From NCBI GenBank assembly GCA_035652235.1, contig DASREE010000018.1:1-64000 (forward strand): DNA of 64,000 nucleotides, read 5' to 3'. This DNA comes from PALSA-612 sp035652235 (lineage in GTDB: Bacteria > Actinomycetota > Thermoleophilia > Gaiellales > Gaiellaceae). Shown here one piece after another: positions 1-7,464 of this stretch. The notes beneath the pieces are model-generated. The model worked only from the letters and a program-made list of their open reading frames with translations, made no database searches and was not told where the DNA came from. Within the stretch, counting starts at the first letter, position 1, and each line of letters starts with the position of its first letter. The translations under genes were made by a program, and so were the position numbers.

Positions 1-1445
1 CCTTCGTACATGACGAGGATGCGGTCGGACAGGGAGAGGATCTCGTCCAGCTCGAGCGAGACGAGCAGGATCGCGCGCCCCTCGTCGCGCTCCTCGACCA
101 GGCGCCGGTGGACGAACTCGATCGCGCCCACGTCGAGGCCGCGGGTCGGCTGAGCGGCGAGCAGGACGCGCGGGTCACGGCCGATCTCGCGCGCAAGCAC
201 GAGCTTCTGCTGGTTGCCGCCGGACAGCGCCGAGGCGCGCGTAGCCGGACCGCCGCCGCGCACGTCGAACTGCCGCAGGAGCTCGCGCGCCCGCTGCACG
301 ATCCGCCGCGGAAAGACCCACCCGCGCGCCGCGAAGGGCGCCTTGCCGTAGTCGTGCAGGACGAGGTTCTCGGCCAGGGTGAAGTCGAGCACGAGCCCGT
401 GCCGGTGGCGGTCCTCCGGGATGTGCCCGAGGCCTGCGTCGAGCGCGTCCCGCGGCGAGGCGTGCGGCGACAGCGTCCTCCCGGCGACCGCGATCGTGCC
501 GCTCGCACGGTGGCGGAGGGCGGTGAGGCACTCGATCAGCTCGGTCTGGCCGTTGCCGTCGACGCCGGCGATGCCGACGATCTCGCCGGCGTGGACGTCG
601 AAGGAGACGCCGCGGACCTTCTCGACCCCACGGTCGTCGAAGGCGTGGAGGTCGCGAACCTCGAGCAGCGTCTCGGCGGGGTGCGGCGGACCCTTGTCGA
701 CCTGGAGGACGACGTCGCGACCGACCATCATCCGCGCCAGCGCGGCCTCGGTGGCACCTGCGCGCGGTACCGTCCCGACCTTCCTGCCGCGGCGGAGCAC
801 GGTGATCCGGTCTGCGATCTCGAGCGCCTCGTTCAGCTTGTGGCTGATGAAGACGATCGACATGCCCTCCGCCTTCAGCGAGCGCAGGATCTCGAACAGC
901 TCTCTCGCCTCCTGGGGCGTGAGCACGGCGGTCGGCTCGTCGAGGATGAGGATGTCGGCGCGGCGGTAGAGTGCCTTGACGATCTCGACCCGCTGCTGCT
1001 GGCCGACGGTCATGTTCTGGACGAGCATGTCCGGCTCGATGTGGAAGCCGAACGTGCGGGAGATCTCGCTCACCCGCTCGCGCGCGCGGCGGTAGTCGAG
1101 CAGCACGCGCCCGTCCATCGGCTCGCTGCCGAGGACGATGTTCTCGGCGGCGGTCATGACCGGGATGAGCATGAAGTGCTGGTGCACCATGCCGATCCCC
1201 GCCCGGATGGCGTCCTTGGCGGAGCCGAAGGACACGCGCCGGCCGTTGACGATCGTCTCGCCCTCGTCGGCCTTGTACAGCCCGTAGAGGATGTTCATCA
1301 GCGTCGACTTGCCGGCGCCGTTCTCGCCGAGGAGCGCGTGCACCTCGCCGCGTCGCAGGTCGAAGTCCACCCGGTCGTTGGCGACGACGCCCGGGAAACG
1401 CTTCGTGATCGCCCGCAGCTCGAGGACGAGGCTGTCGTCAGGCAC
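1..1445 (-). CDS. BMP-type (nucleoside/sugar) ABC importer ATPase, C-terminus cut by window edge
   Basis: This is a cytoplasmic ATPase with two nucleotide-binding domains in one chain, as in importers that work with Bmp-family binding proteins (YufO/NupO-like) and in CUT2 sugar importers. Reading leftward from a GTG at 1445, the first domain has a Walker A GENGAGKST, a signature TVGQQQR and a Walker B ILILDEPT. The second has the degenerate Walker A GVDGNGQTEL typical of the family and a signature ALSGGNQQK. About 481 residues are present and the frame is still open at base 1, ending in a DRILVMYEG-type segment, so roughly 20-30 residues are missing. The gene for its binding protein lies immediately upstream. 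A perfect hairpin separates the two genes and its 3' arm ends 6 nt before the GTG. The permease genes would be expected beyond the left edge. The transported compound cannot be read from sequence; the nucleoside hydrolase and sugar kinase nearby make nucleosides plausible. Confidence 0.9.
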   Translation of the reverse strand, partial: MPDDSLVLELRAITKRFPGVVANDRVDFDLRRGEVHALLGENGAGKSTLMNILYGLYKADEGETIVNGRRVSFGSAKDAIRAGIGMVHQHFMLIPVMTAAENIVLGSEPMDGRVLLDYRRARERVSEISRTFGFHIEPDMLVQNMTVGQQQRVEIVKALYRRADILILDEPTAVLTPQEARELFEILRSLKAEGMSIVFISHKLNEALEIADRITVLRRGRKVGTVPRAGATEAALARMMVGRDVVLQVDKGPPHPAETLLEVRDLHAFDDRGVEKVRGVSFDVHAGEIVGIAGVDGNGQTELIECLTALRHRASGTIAVAGRTLSPHASPRDALDAGLGHIPEDRHRHGLVLDFTLAENLVLHDYGKAPFAARGWVFPRRIVQRARELLRQFDVRGGGPATRASALSGGNQQKLVLAREIGRDPRVLLAAQPTRGLDVGAIEFVHRRLVEERDEGRAILLVSLELDEILSLSDRILVMYE

Positions 1446-1451
1446 GGAGGA

Positions 1452-1489
1452 ATCCTAGGGGGGCGGAGCGGACTCCGCCCCCCTAGGAT
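1452..1489 (-). other. Perfect intergenic hairpin between binding-protein and ATPase genes
   Basis: A 17-bp perfect inverted repeat (1452-1468 with 1473-1489) surrounds a 4-nt loop. No U-tract follows on the minus strand, so it looks like an mRNA-stabilising or attenuating hairpin rather than a classical terminator. It begins 7 nt after the binding-protein stop and its last base is 6 nt before the ATPase GTG, so the stem may also hide the ATPase ribosome-binding region. A similar hairpin follows the oligopeptide-binding protein at 27619-27655. Confidence 0.75.
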
Positions 1490-1496
1490 CGACGAG

Positions 1497-2540
1497 CTAC
1501 TGCGCCGGAGGAGTGACCTTGCCCTGGATGATCAGGCGCGCGAGCGCGTTCGTACTCTTGCCGAACGCAGCCCGGACGGACGCCGGCAGCTTGGGGCTGA
1601 GCTTGCCGAAGCCGACGCCCTGGTTCTTCAGGTCGTACGTCTTGTCGATGCCGCCCTTGAACCCCTTCGGGTCGGCCATGTACTCCTTGATCGTGTCGAA
1701 GACCGCCTGGTCCACCCGCTTCCGCGCGCTCGTCAGGATGTGCGGGCCGAGGAAGGACTGGTCGGCGTCCACGCCGATGCCCCACACGCCCTTGCTCTTC
1801 GCCGCGTCGAGAGCGCCGAGCCCGCACTGGCCGGCCACCTGGAAGACGACGTGCGAGCCGCGGGCAATCTGCGACAGCGCCGTCGCCCGGCACTTCGCCT
1901 GGTCGGCGAAGGTCGGGTCGTTCGCGTAGTTGACGAGCACCCGGATGTTCTTGCTCACCCGCTGCGCGCAGTACTTGTAGCCGGCGATGTAGCGGACGAT
2001 CGCCGGCACCTTGTTCGCCCCGACCGCCGAGATGGTGTTCCGCTTCTCGCGCAGCATCTCGAGCGCGGCGATGTTGCCGACCAGGCAGCCTGCCTCCTGC
2101 TCTTTGAACTGGATGCCGCGGACGTTCGGGATCGGCGTCGTGCCCATGTCCGACTGGGCGACGTCGATGCCCGCGAACATCGTGTTGGGGAACGCCTTCG
2201 CCACGGTCGGCAGCGGCCCGAAGGCGAACAGGACGCCGACCCCGAAGACGAGGTCGTAGCCCTGCTGCGCGGCGGCCACCAGGTTCGGCTGCCGGTCGGC
2301 GGCCGTCTGCGTGATGAAGATGCGGCCGTCGACGCCGAGCTTGTTCTCGGCGCGCTGCAGGCCCACGGCGGACAGGGCGTTGAAGCCCTTGTCGTTCAGG
2401 CTGCCGATGTCCGTGACGACGGCGACCCTGATCGCCGCCCGCTGCGCGGCCTTGCCGCTCGTCGCCAGCGCGCCCGTAACGGCGGCAGCGACGACGAGCG
2501 CCGCGGAGACGGCGGCGATGAATCGAGTGCGTGTGTTCAC
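1497..2540 (-). CDS. Bmp-family extracellular substrate-binding protein
   Basis: This 347-residue secreted binding protein belongs to the basic membrane protein / PnrA-like family, which delivers nucleosides or related solutes to an ABC importer. The N-terminus is a Sec signal peptide: a short basic stretch (MNTRTR), then an alanine/valine core to about residue 28. There is no lipobox cysteine, which is unusual for a Gram-positive binding protein. The mature part begins with the strand VAVVTDIGSLNDKGFN, the family's ligand-loop motif, and ends after VTPPAQ. The start is GTG with a good Shine-Dalgarno (GGGAGGAAC, about 5 nt upstream). The 5' leader can form an 8-bp hairpin (2569-2576 with 2590-2597) around a TAGCAT element that might be a -10 box. 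The ATPase gene follows after a strong hairpin. Alternative ligands (purines, autoinducer-like sugars) cannot be excluded. Confidence 0.9.
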   Translation of the reverse strand: MNTRTRFIAAVSAALVVAAAVTGALATSGKAAQRAAIRVAVVTDIGSLNDKGFNALSAVGLQRAENKLGVDGRIFITQTAADRQPNLVAAAQQGYDLVFGVGVLFAFGPLPTVAKAFPNTMFAGIDVAQSDMGTTPIPNVRGIQFKEQEAGCLVGNIAALEMLREKRNTISAVGANKVPAIVRYIAGYKYCAQRVSKNIRVLVNYANDPTFADQAKCRATALSQIARGSHVVFQVAGQCGLGALDAAKSKGVWGIGVDADQSFLGPHILTSARKRVDQAVFDTIKEYMADPKGFKGGIDKTYDLKNQGVGFGKLSPKLPASVRAAFGKSTNALARLIIQGKVTPPAQ

Positions 2541-2631
2541 GTGTTCCTCCCTGAGAGGATTCCCCGGAACTTCCGACGCCCGATGCTACTCGGAAGTCCG
2601 CGGGCGGGCGAGCGGAAAACCCCGGACTCTG

Positions 2632-2645
2632 GCGGGAAATCCCGC
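2632..2645 (-). terminator. Weak terminator-like hairpin after ftsK
   Basis: A small palindrome GCGGG-ATTT-CCCGC lies 18 nt after the ftsK stop on the minus strand. It is followed a little later by GGGGTTTT. The stem is short and the U-run is displaced, so termination here is only suggested. Confidence 0.3.
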
Positions 2646-2663
2646 AACACCGGCTCGGGCCGC

Positions 2664-4943
2664 TCAGCGCTCGCCGACGGGCAGACGGTCGAGGTCCGCC
2701 TCGCCGACGAGGACGCGCCTCGGCTTCGAGCCCTCGTAGCCCGAGATGATGCCGCGGCGCTCGAGCATGTCGATCAGCCGGCCCGCCCGCGTGTAGCCCA
2801 CGCGAAGCCGGCGCTGGATGAGCGACACGGAGGCCGTCTGCGTCTGTACGACGACCTCGATCGCCTTGTCCAGCAGCGGGTCCTCGTCGGGGTCGAACTC
2901 GTCGTCCGGCTCCTCCTCGCCGGACTCGCGCTCCGGCGGGACGAGCAGGGACTCGTCGAGCTCCTGCGGGCGCTGCGCCCGGCACTGCTCGACGACCAGG
3001 GCGATCTCCTCCTCGCTCACGAACGCGCCCTGCAGGCGCTGCAGCCGCGAGGTCCCGAGCGGCTTGAAGAGCATGTCGCCCTGGCCGAGCAGCGATTCGG
3101 CGCCGTTGTGGTCGAGGATGACGCGCGAGTCGGTCTGGCTGGAGACGGCGAAGGCGATCCGGCTGGGGACGTTGGCCTTGATCATCCCGGTGATGACGTC
3201 GACCGACGGCCGCTGCGTGGCGAGGACGAGGTGGATGCCGACCGCGCGCGACTTCTGTGCGAGCCGGATGATCGCGTCCTCGACCTCCTGCGGCGAGATC
3301 ATCATCAGGTCGGCGAGCTCGTCGATGACCACGAGCAGGTAGGGCCACTCCTCCTCCCCGCGCGCGCGCAGCGACCGGTTCAGCTCGGGGAGGCTGCGGG
3401 CGCGCAGGAGGCTCATGCGCTCGTAGCGGCGCTCCATCTCGCCGACCACGTTCGTGAGGGCGGCCGCCGCCTGCTTCGGGCTGGAGACGACGGGCGTCAG
3501 AAGATGCGGGATCGACTCGTAGTAGCCGAGCTCGATCCGCTTCGGGTCGATGAGGATCATCCGCACCTCGTCCGGGGTCGCTCGCAGCAGGATCGAGGTC
3601 AGCATCGTGTTCAGGCAGCCCGACTTGCCGGAGCCGGTCGTCCCTGCGATCAGCAGGTGCGGCATGCGGGCGAGGTCGGTCCAGACGGCGTTGCCGGCGA
3701 TGTCCTTGCCGAGCCAGACGGCGAGCGGGCTCGCGGCGGCCGGGAGGTCGTCGAAGATGTCGCCGAGCGTCACGAGGTTCGGGCTCGCGTTCGGGACCTC
3801 GACCCCGACCGCCTGCTTTCCGGGGATCGGAGCGAGGATGCGGATGTCCGTCGTCGCGAGCGCGTACGAGAGGTCGTCCTTGAGGCTCGCCACCTTCGCC
3901 ACCTTCGTGCCCGCCGCGAGCTGCAGCTCGTAGCGCGTGACGCGCGGCCCGGAGATCTCGCCCACCACCGTCGCCTCGACGCCGAAGTGGGAGAGCGTGC
4001 GCACGAGGAGCTCCGCCGTTCGGCCGCTTCGCTCGGCCGAGGCTCCCTGCGCCCCCTTCGAGCGGCGCAGGAGCGCACGGTCGGGGAGCCGGTAGTCGGC
4101 GGCCTGCGCGAGCACGCCGAAGAGCGAGCCCTGCGTGTCCTCGGCCGCGTCCGCAGCCAGAGCCGCCTCCTCCGTCCCTTGCAACAGACTGTCACTTGTG
4201 TTCGGACACGCCCCGACGAGATCCGGGAAGTCGTGCTCGGCGTCGACGAGCGCCGGCGGAAGCCCGCTCGCCGGCTCGGGAGGCGCGGCAGGCGCCAACC
4301 CGTACACGCTTTGGAACAGACTGTCACTTGGCAGGGAGCTGCTGCGCGGGCGGAGGCGAGGCGGGCGCTCGAGCATCAGCCTGGCCGTCCGCCCCGCCGA
4401 CCTGCCGACGAGGCGCACGGCGTGGTGCGAGCGGTGGAGGAGCGCCCCGGCGGAGGCGCCCGTCACGAGCAGGGCGGCGGCGAGGAGCGTGAAGACGCCG
4501 AGGATCGTCACGCCGGTCGACCCGATCGGCCCGCCGAGCGCGGCATCGAGGCCCTTGCCGAGGTACCCCCCGTGCGCCCGGCCGAGGACGAGGCCGAGGC
4601 CGAGGGCAAGCGCGCCGAGGCCGATGCGGAACGGGCGGAAGTCGACGAGGCGGCTGCGGCCGAGCACGAGCGCCCCGACCGCGACGAGCGCGACGGGCGC
4701 GGCGTATCCGGCTTCCCCGACCAGGTCGTGCAGGCCGGCGGCAAGGCCGCGTCCGAGCGAGCCGCCGTCCCAGCCCGCGTAGAGAACGGTGCCGACGAAG
4801 ACGCCGAGCGCGAGCAGGGCGAGCCCGACCAGCTCTGACCGGTGGTGGCTGTGCAGGCCTCGGCGAGGCTGAGCCCGCTTGCGCCTGCGGATGCGCGCAG
4901 GCTGACGCGGGCGCAGCCTCGTCGAGCGCTTTCTCCGCGCCAT
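2664..4943 (-). CDS. ftsK: FtsK/SpoIIIE DNA translocase
   Basis: This septum-anchored double-strand DNA pump moves chromosome ends during division. It has 759 residues. A basic N-terminus (about 1-35) is followed by four hydrophobic segments between about 35 and 165, a low-complexity linker to about 300, and then the alpha/beta motor. The motor carries Walker A GTTGSGKS and the conserved MILIDPKRIELGYYE segment. The C-terminal gamma winged helix (about 690-759) contains the RRLRVGYTRAGRLID helix that reads KOPS sites. The ATG at 4943 is the first plausible start and no strong Shine-Dalgarno is visible. The linker carries two copies of a 20-bp repeated motif (4179-4198 and 4311-4330) that encode SDSLLQ and SDSLFQ; the motor itself is untouched. 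The Bmp gene lies 123 bp downstream and is probably independent. Confidence 0.96.
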   Translation of the reverse strand: MARRKRSTRLRPRQPARIRRRKRAQPRRGLHSHHRSELVGLALLALGVFVGTVLYAGWDGGSLGRGLAAGLHDLVGEAGYAAPVALVAVGALVLGRSRLVDFRPFRIGLGALALGLGLVLGRAHGGYLGKGLDAALGGPIGSTGVTILGVFTLLAAALLVTGASAGALLHRSHHAVRLVGRSAGRTARLMLERPPRLRPRSSSLPSDSLFQSVYGLAPAAPPEPASGLPPALVDAEHDFPDLVGACPNTSDSLLQGTEEAALAADAAEDTQGSLFGVLAQAADYRLPDRALLRRSKGAQGASAERSGRTAELLVRTLSHFGVEATVVGEISGPRVTRYELQLAAGTKVAKVASLKDDLSYALATTDIRILAPIPGKQAVGVEVPNASPNLVTLGDIFDDLPAAASPLAVWLGKDIAGNAVWTDLARMPHLLIAGTTGSGKSGCLNTMLTSILLRATPDEVRMILIDPKRIELGYYESIPHLLTPVVSSPKQAAAALTNVVGEMERRYERMSLLRARSLPELNRSLRARGEEEWPYLLVVIDELADLMMISPQEVEDAIIRLAQKSRAVGIHLVLATQRPSVDVITGMIKANVPSRIAFAVSSQTDSRVILDHNGAESLLGQGDMLFKPLGTSRLQRLQGAFVSEEEIALVVEQCRAQRPQELDESLLVPPERESGEEEPDDEFDPDEDPLLDKAIEVVVQTQTASVSLIQRRLRVGYTRAGRLIDMLERRGIISGYEGSKPRRVLVGEADLDRLPVGER
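4179..4198 (+). repeat. 20-bp repeated motif TTGNAACAGACTGTCACTTG, copy 1
   Basis: One of three copies found in the window; the others are at 4311-4330 and 39289-39308. Only the fourth base varies. This copy lies inside the ftsK linker, in the same codon phase as copy 2 and exactly 132 bp from it. Confidence 0.8.
4311..4330 (+). repeat. 20-bp repeated motif TTGNAACAGACTGTCACTTG, copy 2
   Basis: This second copy in the ftsK linker has the same orientation as copy 1 at 4179-4198. Confidence 0.8.
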
Positions 4944-5007
4944 GGGCCAGCGTTCGCGGCGGGACGGCCGCCTCCTTCCTCGCCGCCGGAGAGTTCCGGC
5001 TTTGCGG

Positions 5008-5919
5008 CTACAGGCCGGCGATGCGGTCGACGAGGAGGTCGAGGAACGCCTCGGCGTCGACGTCGACCGCCACCTCCGCCGTCGGCGCGAGCCCGGTGCG
5101 GCCGAGGAGGTCGCAGACGGTGCGGCCGCGGCAGAGCTCGGACTCGGTCTCGACTGCCACGTGGCAGCGCCGCGTCTCGAGCAGCGTCGGGTCGGCGACG
5201 AACGCGAGCGCGAGCGCGTCGTGGACCGGCGGTCCCGGCCACCCGTACGTCTCGCGGTGGTAGTGCGCGTAGAAGTCGACCAGCTCGGCGGCGACGCGTG
5301 CGACGCCGCCGCCCCGCCTCAGCGCCTCGGACCGGTCGGGCGTGAACAGCGCCTTGTGCGTCACGTCGAGGCCGATCATGGTCACGTCGAGGCCGCTCGA
5401 GAAGACCCGCGCGGCCGCCTCCGGATCGGCCCAGACGTTGAACTCGGCGGCCGGCGTGACGTTGCCGAGGCCGATCGCTCCGCCCATGAGCACGATCCGC
5501 TCGGGCCGTACCTCCGGATGCCGCTCGAGCAGGAGGGCGACGTTCGTCAGCGGGCCGGTCGCGACGAGCACGACTCCGGGCCCGAGCCGCTCGGCGAGGA
5601 CGTCGGCGGCGTGGCCGGGCGCCGGACGCGCGCGCGGCGGGGGCAGCGCAGGCCCGTCGAGGCCGCTCTCGCCGTGCACGTACTCGGCCGAGCGGGGCTC
5701 GCGCACGAGGGGCCGCTCCGCCCCTGCGGCCACGGGCACGTCGCCGCGGCCGGCCAGCTCGAGCACCCGGATCGCGTTCGCGGTCGTCTTGTCGAGCGTC
5801 GTGTTGCCGTGCACCGTCGTCACGGCGAGGAGCTCCACCTCCGGGCTGGCGAGCGCGAGCAGGAGCCCGATCGCGTCGTCGTGGCCGGGGTCGCAGTCGA
5901 CGACGATGCGGGTCGGCAT
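5008..5919 (-). CDS. Inosine-uridine preferring nucleoside hydrolase
   Basis: This cytoplasmic hydrolase splits ribonucleosides into base and ribose. The N-terminal IVVDCDPGHDDA segment is the calcium-binding DxDxxxDD signature, preceded by the short start MPTR. The chain is 303 residues, normal for the family (about 300-320). Later motifs include VTTVHGN, VLMGGAIGLGNVTPAAEFN and VHDALALAF, which place the second set of metal and ribose ligands. The ATG at 5919 was chosen because it directly precedes the catalytic strand; a longer in-frame extension to 6150 runs through the upstream kinase gene. A TAGGCT hexamer lies 7 nt before the ATG, overlapping the stop codon of the kinase gene. The kinase lies 10 bp upstream in the same orientation, so released ribose could be phosphorylated by its product. 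Confidence 0.93.
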   Translation of the reverse strand: MPTRIVVDCDPGHDDAIGLLLALASPEVELLAVTTVHGNTTLDKTTANAIRVLELAGRGDVPVAAGAERPLVREPRSAEYVHGESGLDGPALPPPRARPAPGHAADVLAERLGPGVVLVATGPLTNVALLLERHPEVRPERIVLMGGAIGLGNVTPAAEFNVWADPEAAARVFSSGLDVTMIGLDVTHKALFTPDRSEALRRGGGVARVAAELVDFYAHYHRETYGWPGPPVHDALALAFVADPTLLETRRCHVAVETESELCRGRTVCDLLGRTGLAPTAEVAVDVDAEAFLDLLVDRIAGL

Positions 5920-5929
5920 CGCCGCGAGC

Positions 5930-6787
5930 CTACCGGGACGCGTGCGCGGCGACGAGCTCGTCCACCTCGGACGCGGTCGGGAGCGACGGTTGTGCTCCCG
6001 GCCGCGACGCGGCCAGAGCGCCGGCGGCGCAGGCTCGGCGCAGGGCCTGCTGTCGCGGGCGCCTCTCGAGCAGGGAGACGACGAGGCAGGCCGTGAAGGC
6101 GTCGCCGGCGGCGGTGCCGTCGACCGCGCGCACGGGCGGCGGAGCCGCATGCGCCACCTCCTCTCCCTCCTCGAGCAGGAGCGCGCCCTCGGCGCCGAGC
6201 GTCACGGCCACGAGCCGGCCGCGGTCCCCGACCGTCTCGCGCTCGAACCGGTTGACGACGAGCAGGTCGGGCTCGACGGCGACCCGCCGGGCGGGGGCGG
6301 CGTTCAGGCAGAAGAACGGCGCCTGCGCGGCCGCTGCGCGCACGGCTCCGTCCGGGACCTCGAGCTGGCAGAGCACGGCGTCGACCTCGCCCACCGTCAC
6401 GTCGGCCGGCGCCAGGCGTGCGTTGGCGCCCGGCGCGACGGCGATCGCGTTCTCGCCGTGCGCGTCGACGAGGACGAGCGCGACGCCGGTGTGCAGCCCT
6501 GTCCCGGTCAGGCGGCGGACGCCGCTCGTGTCCACTCCCGCCTGGACGAGGCCGGCGAGCGCCTCGTCCGCGAGCTCGTCGTCGGCGACGGCCGCGACCA
6601 GGCGGACGTCGGCTCCGAGCCGGGCGGCGGCGACGGCCTGGTTCGCTCCTTTGCCACCAGGGATCCGCTCGAACGACGCGCCGCCGACCGTCTCGCCCGG
6701 ACGCGGCAGGCGCTCGCAGCGTGCGACGAGGTCGACGTTGACGCTGCCGACGACCGCGATCCGCGGTCGCCGGCTGGGCGCGCTCAT
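5930..6787 (-). CDS. PfkB-family sugar kinase (ribokinase-like)
   Basis: This is a 285-residue ATP-dependent sugar kinase, ribokinase by context. It starts MSAPSRRPRIAVVGSVNVDL. It has the N-terminal PfkB signature GGKGANQAVAAARLGA (about residues 40-56) and the C-terminal signature DGTAAGDAF with the catalytic aspartate. Ribokinases usually have about 300 residues, so this is a compact member. The ATG at 6787 starts at the family's first beta strand; the longer reading to 6973 enters the neighbouring gene. Its stop codon falls 10 bp before the nucleoside hydrolase start, which suggests one salvage unit that breaks nucleosides and captures the ribose as ribose 5-phosphate. Adenosine kinase or another PfkB specificity remains possible. 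Confidence 0.88.
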   Translation of the reverse strand: MSAPSRRPRIAVVGSVNVDLVARCERLPRPGETVGGASFERIPGGKGANQAVAAARLGADVRLVAAVADDELADEALAGLVQAGVDTSGVRRLTGTGLHTGVALVLVDAHGENAIAVAPGANARLAPADVTVGEVDAVLCQLEVPDGAVRAAAAQAPFFCLNAAPARRVAVEPDLLVVNRFERETVGDRGRLVAVTLGAEGALLLEEGEEVAHAAPPPVRAVDGTAAGDAFTACLVVSLLERRPRQQALRRACAAGALAASRPGAQPSLPTASEVDELVAAHASR

Positions 6788-6821
6788 GCCCGGGAGGCGA
6801 CGGCGGGCTCGCTTCACGCCG

Positions 6822-7373
6822 CTACGCGGCCAGCGCGCGCAGGTCGTGCACAGCCTGGCTGAGGAGGTTTTCGCGCAGGTCGAACAGCCCGGCCCACAGC
6901 GAGCCCCGGTCGGGCGGAGCGCCGAAGCGGGCGGCGTCCGCGAGGCCTTCGAGGGCACGCACGAGCACCGCAAGCTCGAGGTACGCCTGCGCCACGCGCG
7001 TCGGCGAGGCCTTCACGCCGGCTCGCGCGAGCACGGCGTCCCACTCGCGAAGCTCCGCCGCGCCGGGTCCGCCGTACCACGACCGCCCTTCGGCCACCTC
7101 CGGCTCGAGCTCGAGCAGGTAGCGGGAGAGCGGCCGCTCGAGCCCGGCGAGCGCCGTCTCCGCACGGTCGGCCGCCCGGCGGAGCGCGGCCTGCCGGCGG
7201 CCGGGGGTGCACGGGTCGGCGTCGCCGCGGGCCCAGCGCTCGAGCAGCCGGCAGAAGGCGAGCGCCGAGGCCTCGCAGGCGCGCAGCTGCGCGACGAGGC
7301 GGGCGCCCGTCGCCTCGCGTGGCGCGTGCTCGGTGAGCACGTCCGCCCAGCTGCGCGAGCGGGTCGCGCTCAC
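6822..7373 (-). CDS. Unknown helical protein
   Basis: A 183-residue reading frame fills the space between RNase J and the sugar kinase and runs in the same direction. It starts with GTG at 7373. I do not recognise a family. The sequence is rich in alanine, leucine and arginine and looks entirely alpha-helical, with heptad-like stretches such as LRRAADRAETALAGLERPL. A single segment SWYGGPGAAELREWD breaks the helices. No signal peptide or membrane segment is visible. Codon use matches its neighbours (third position nearly all G or C), the main support for it being a real gene. It could be co-transcribed with the kinase (34 bp gap). Function unknown. Confidence 0.6.
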   Translation of the reverse strand: MSATRSRSWADVLTEHAPREATGARLVAQLRACEASALAFCRLLERWARGDADPCTPGRRQAALRRAADRAETALAGLERPLSRYLLELEPEVAEGRSWYGGPGAAELREWDAVLARAGVKASPTRVAQAYLELAVLVRALEGLADAARFGAPPDRGSLWAGLFDLRENLLSQAVHDLRALAA

Positions 7374-7464
7374 GTCCGGGCTTCCGAGGGGATCGCCGGC
7401 GGCGAGGGCGCGCCGGAGGCGGACGGCTGCGCCGGGGGGAGGGCAGGCACGGCCCGAGAGGCGG

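Noticed and set aside
108..4838. A 1576-residue plus-strand open frame
   Set aside because: It is antisense to ATPase, Bmp and ftsK genes, spans all of them and is nearly pure Arg/Ala/Asp/Glu; the GC-rich third positions simply remove stops.
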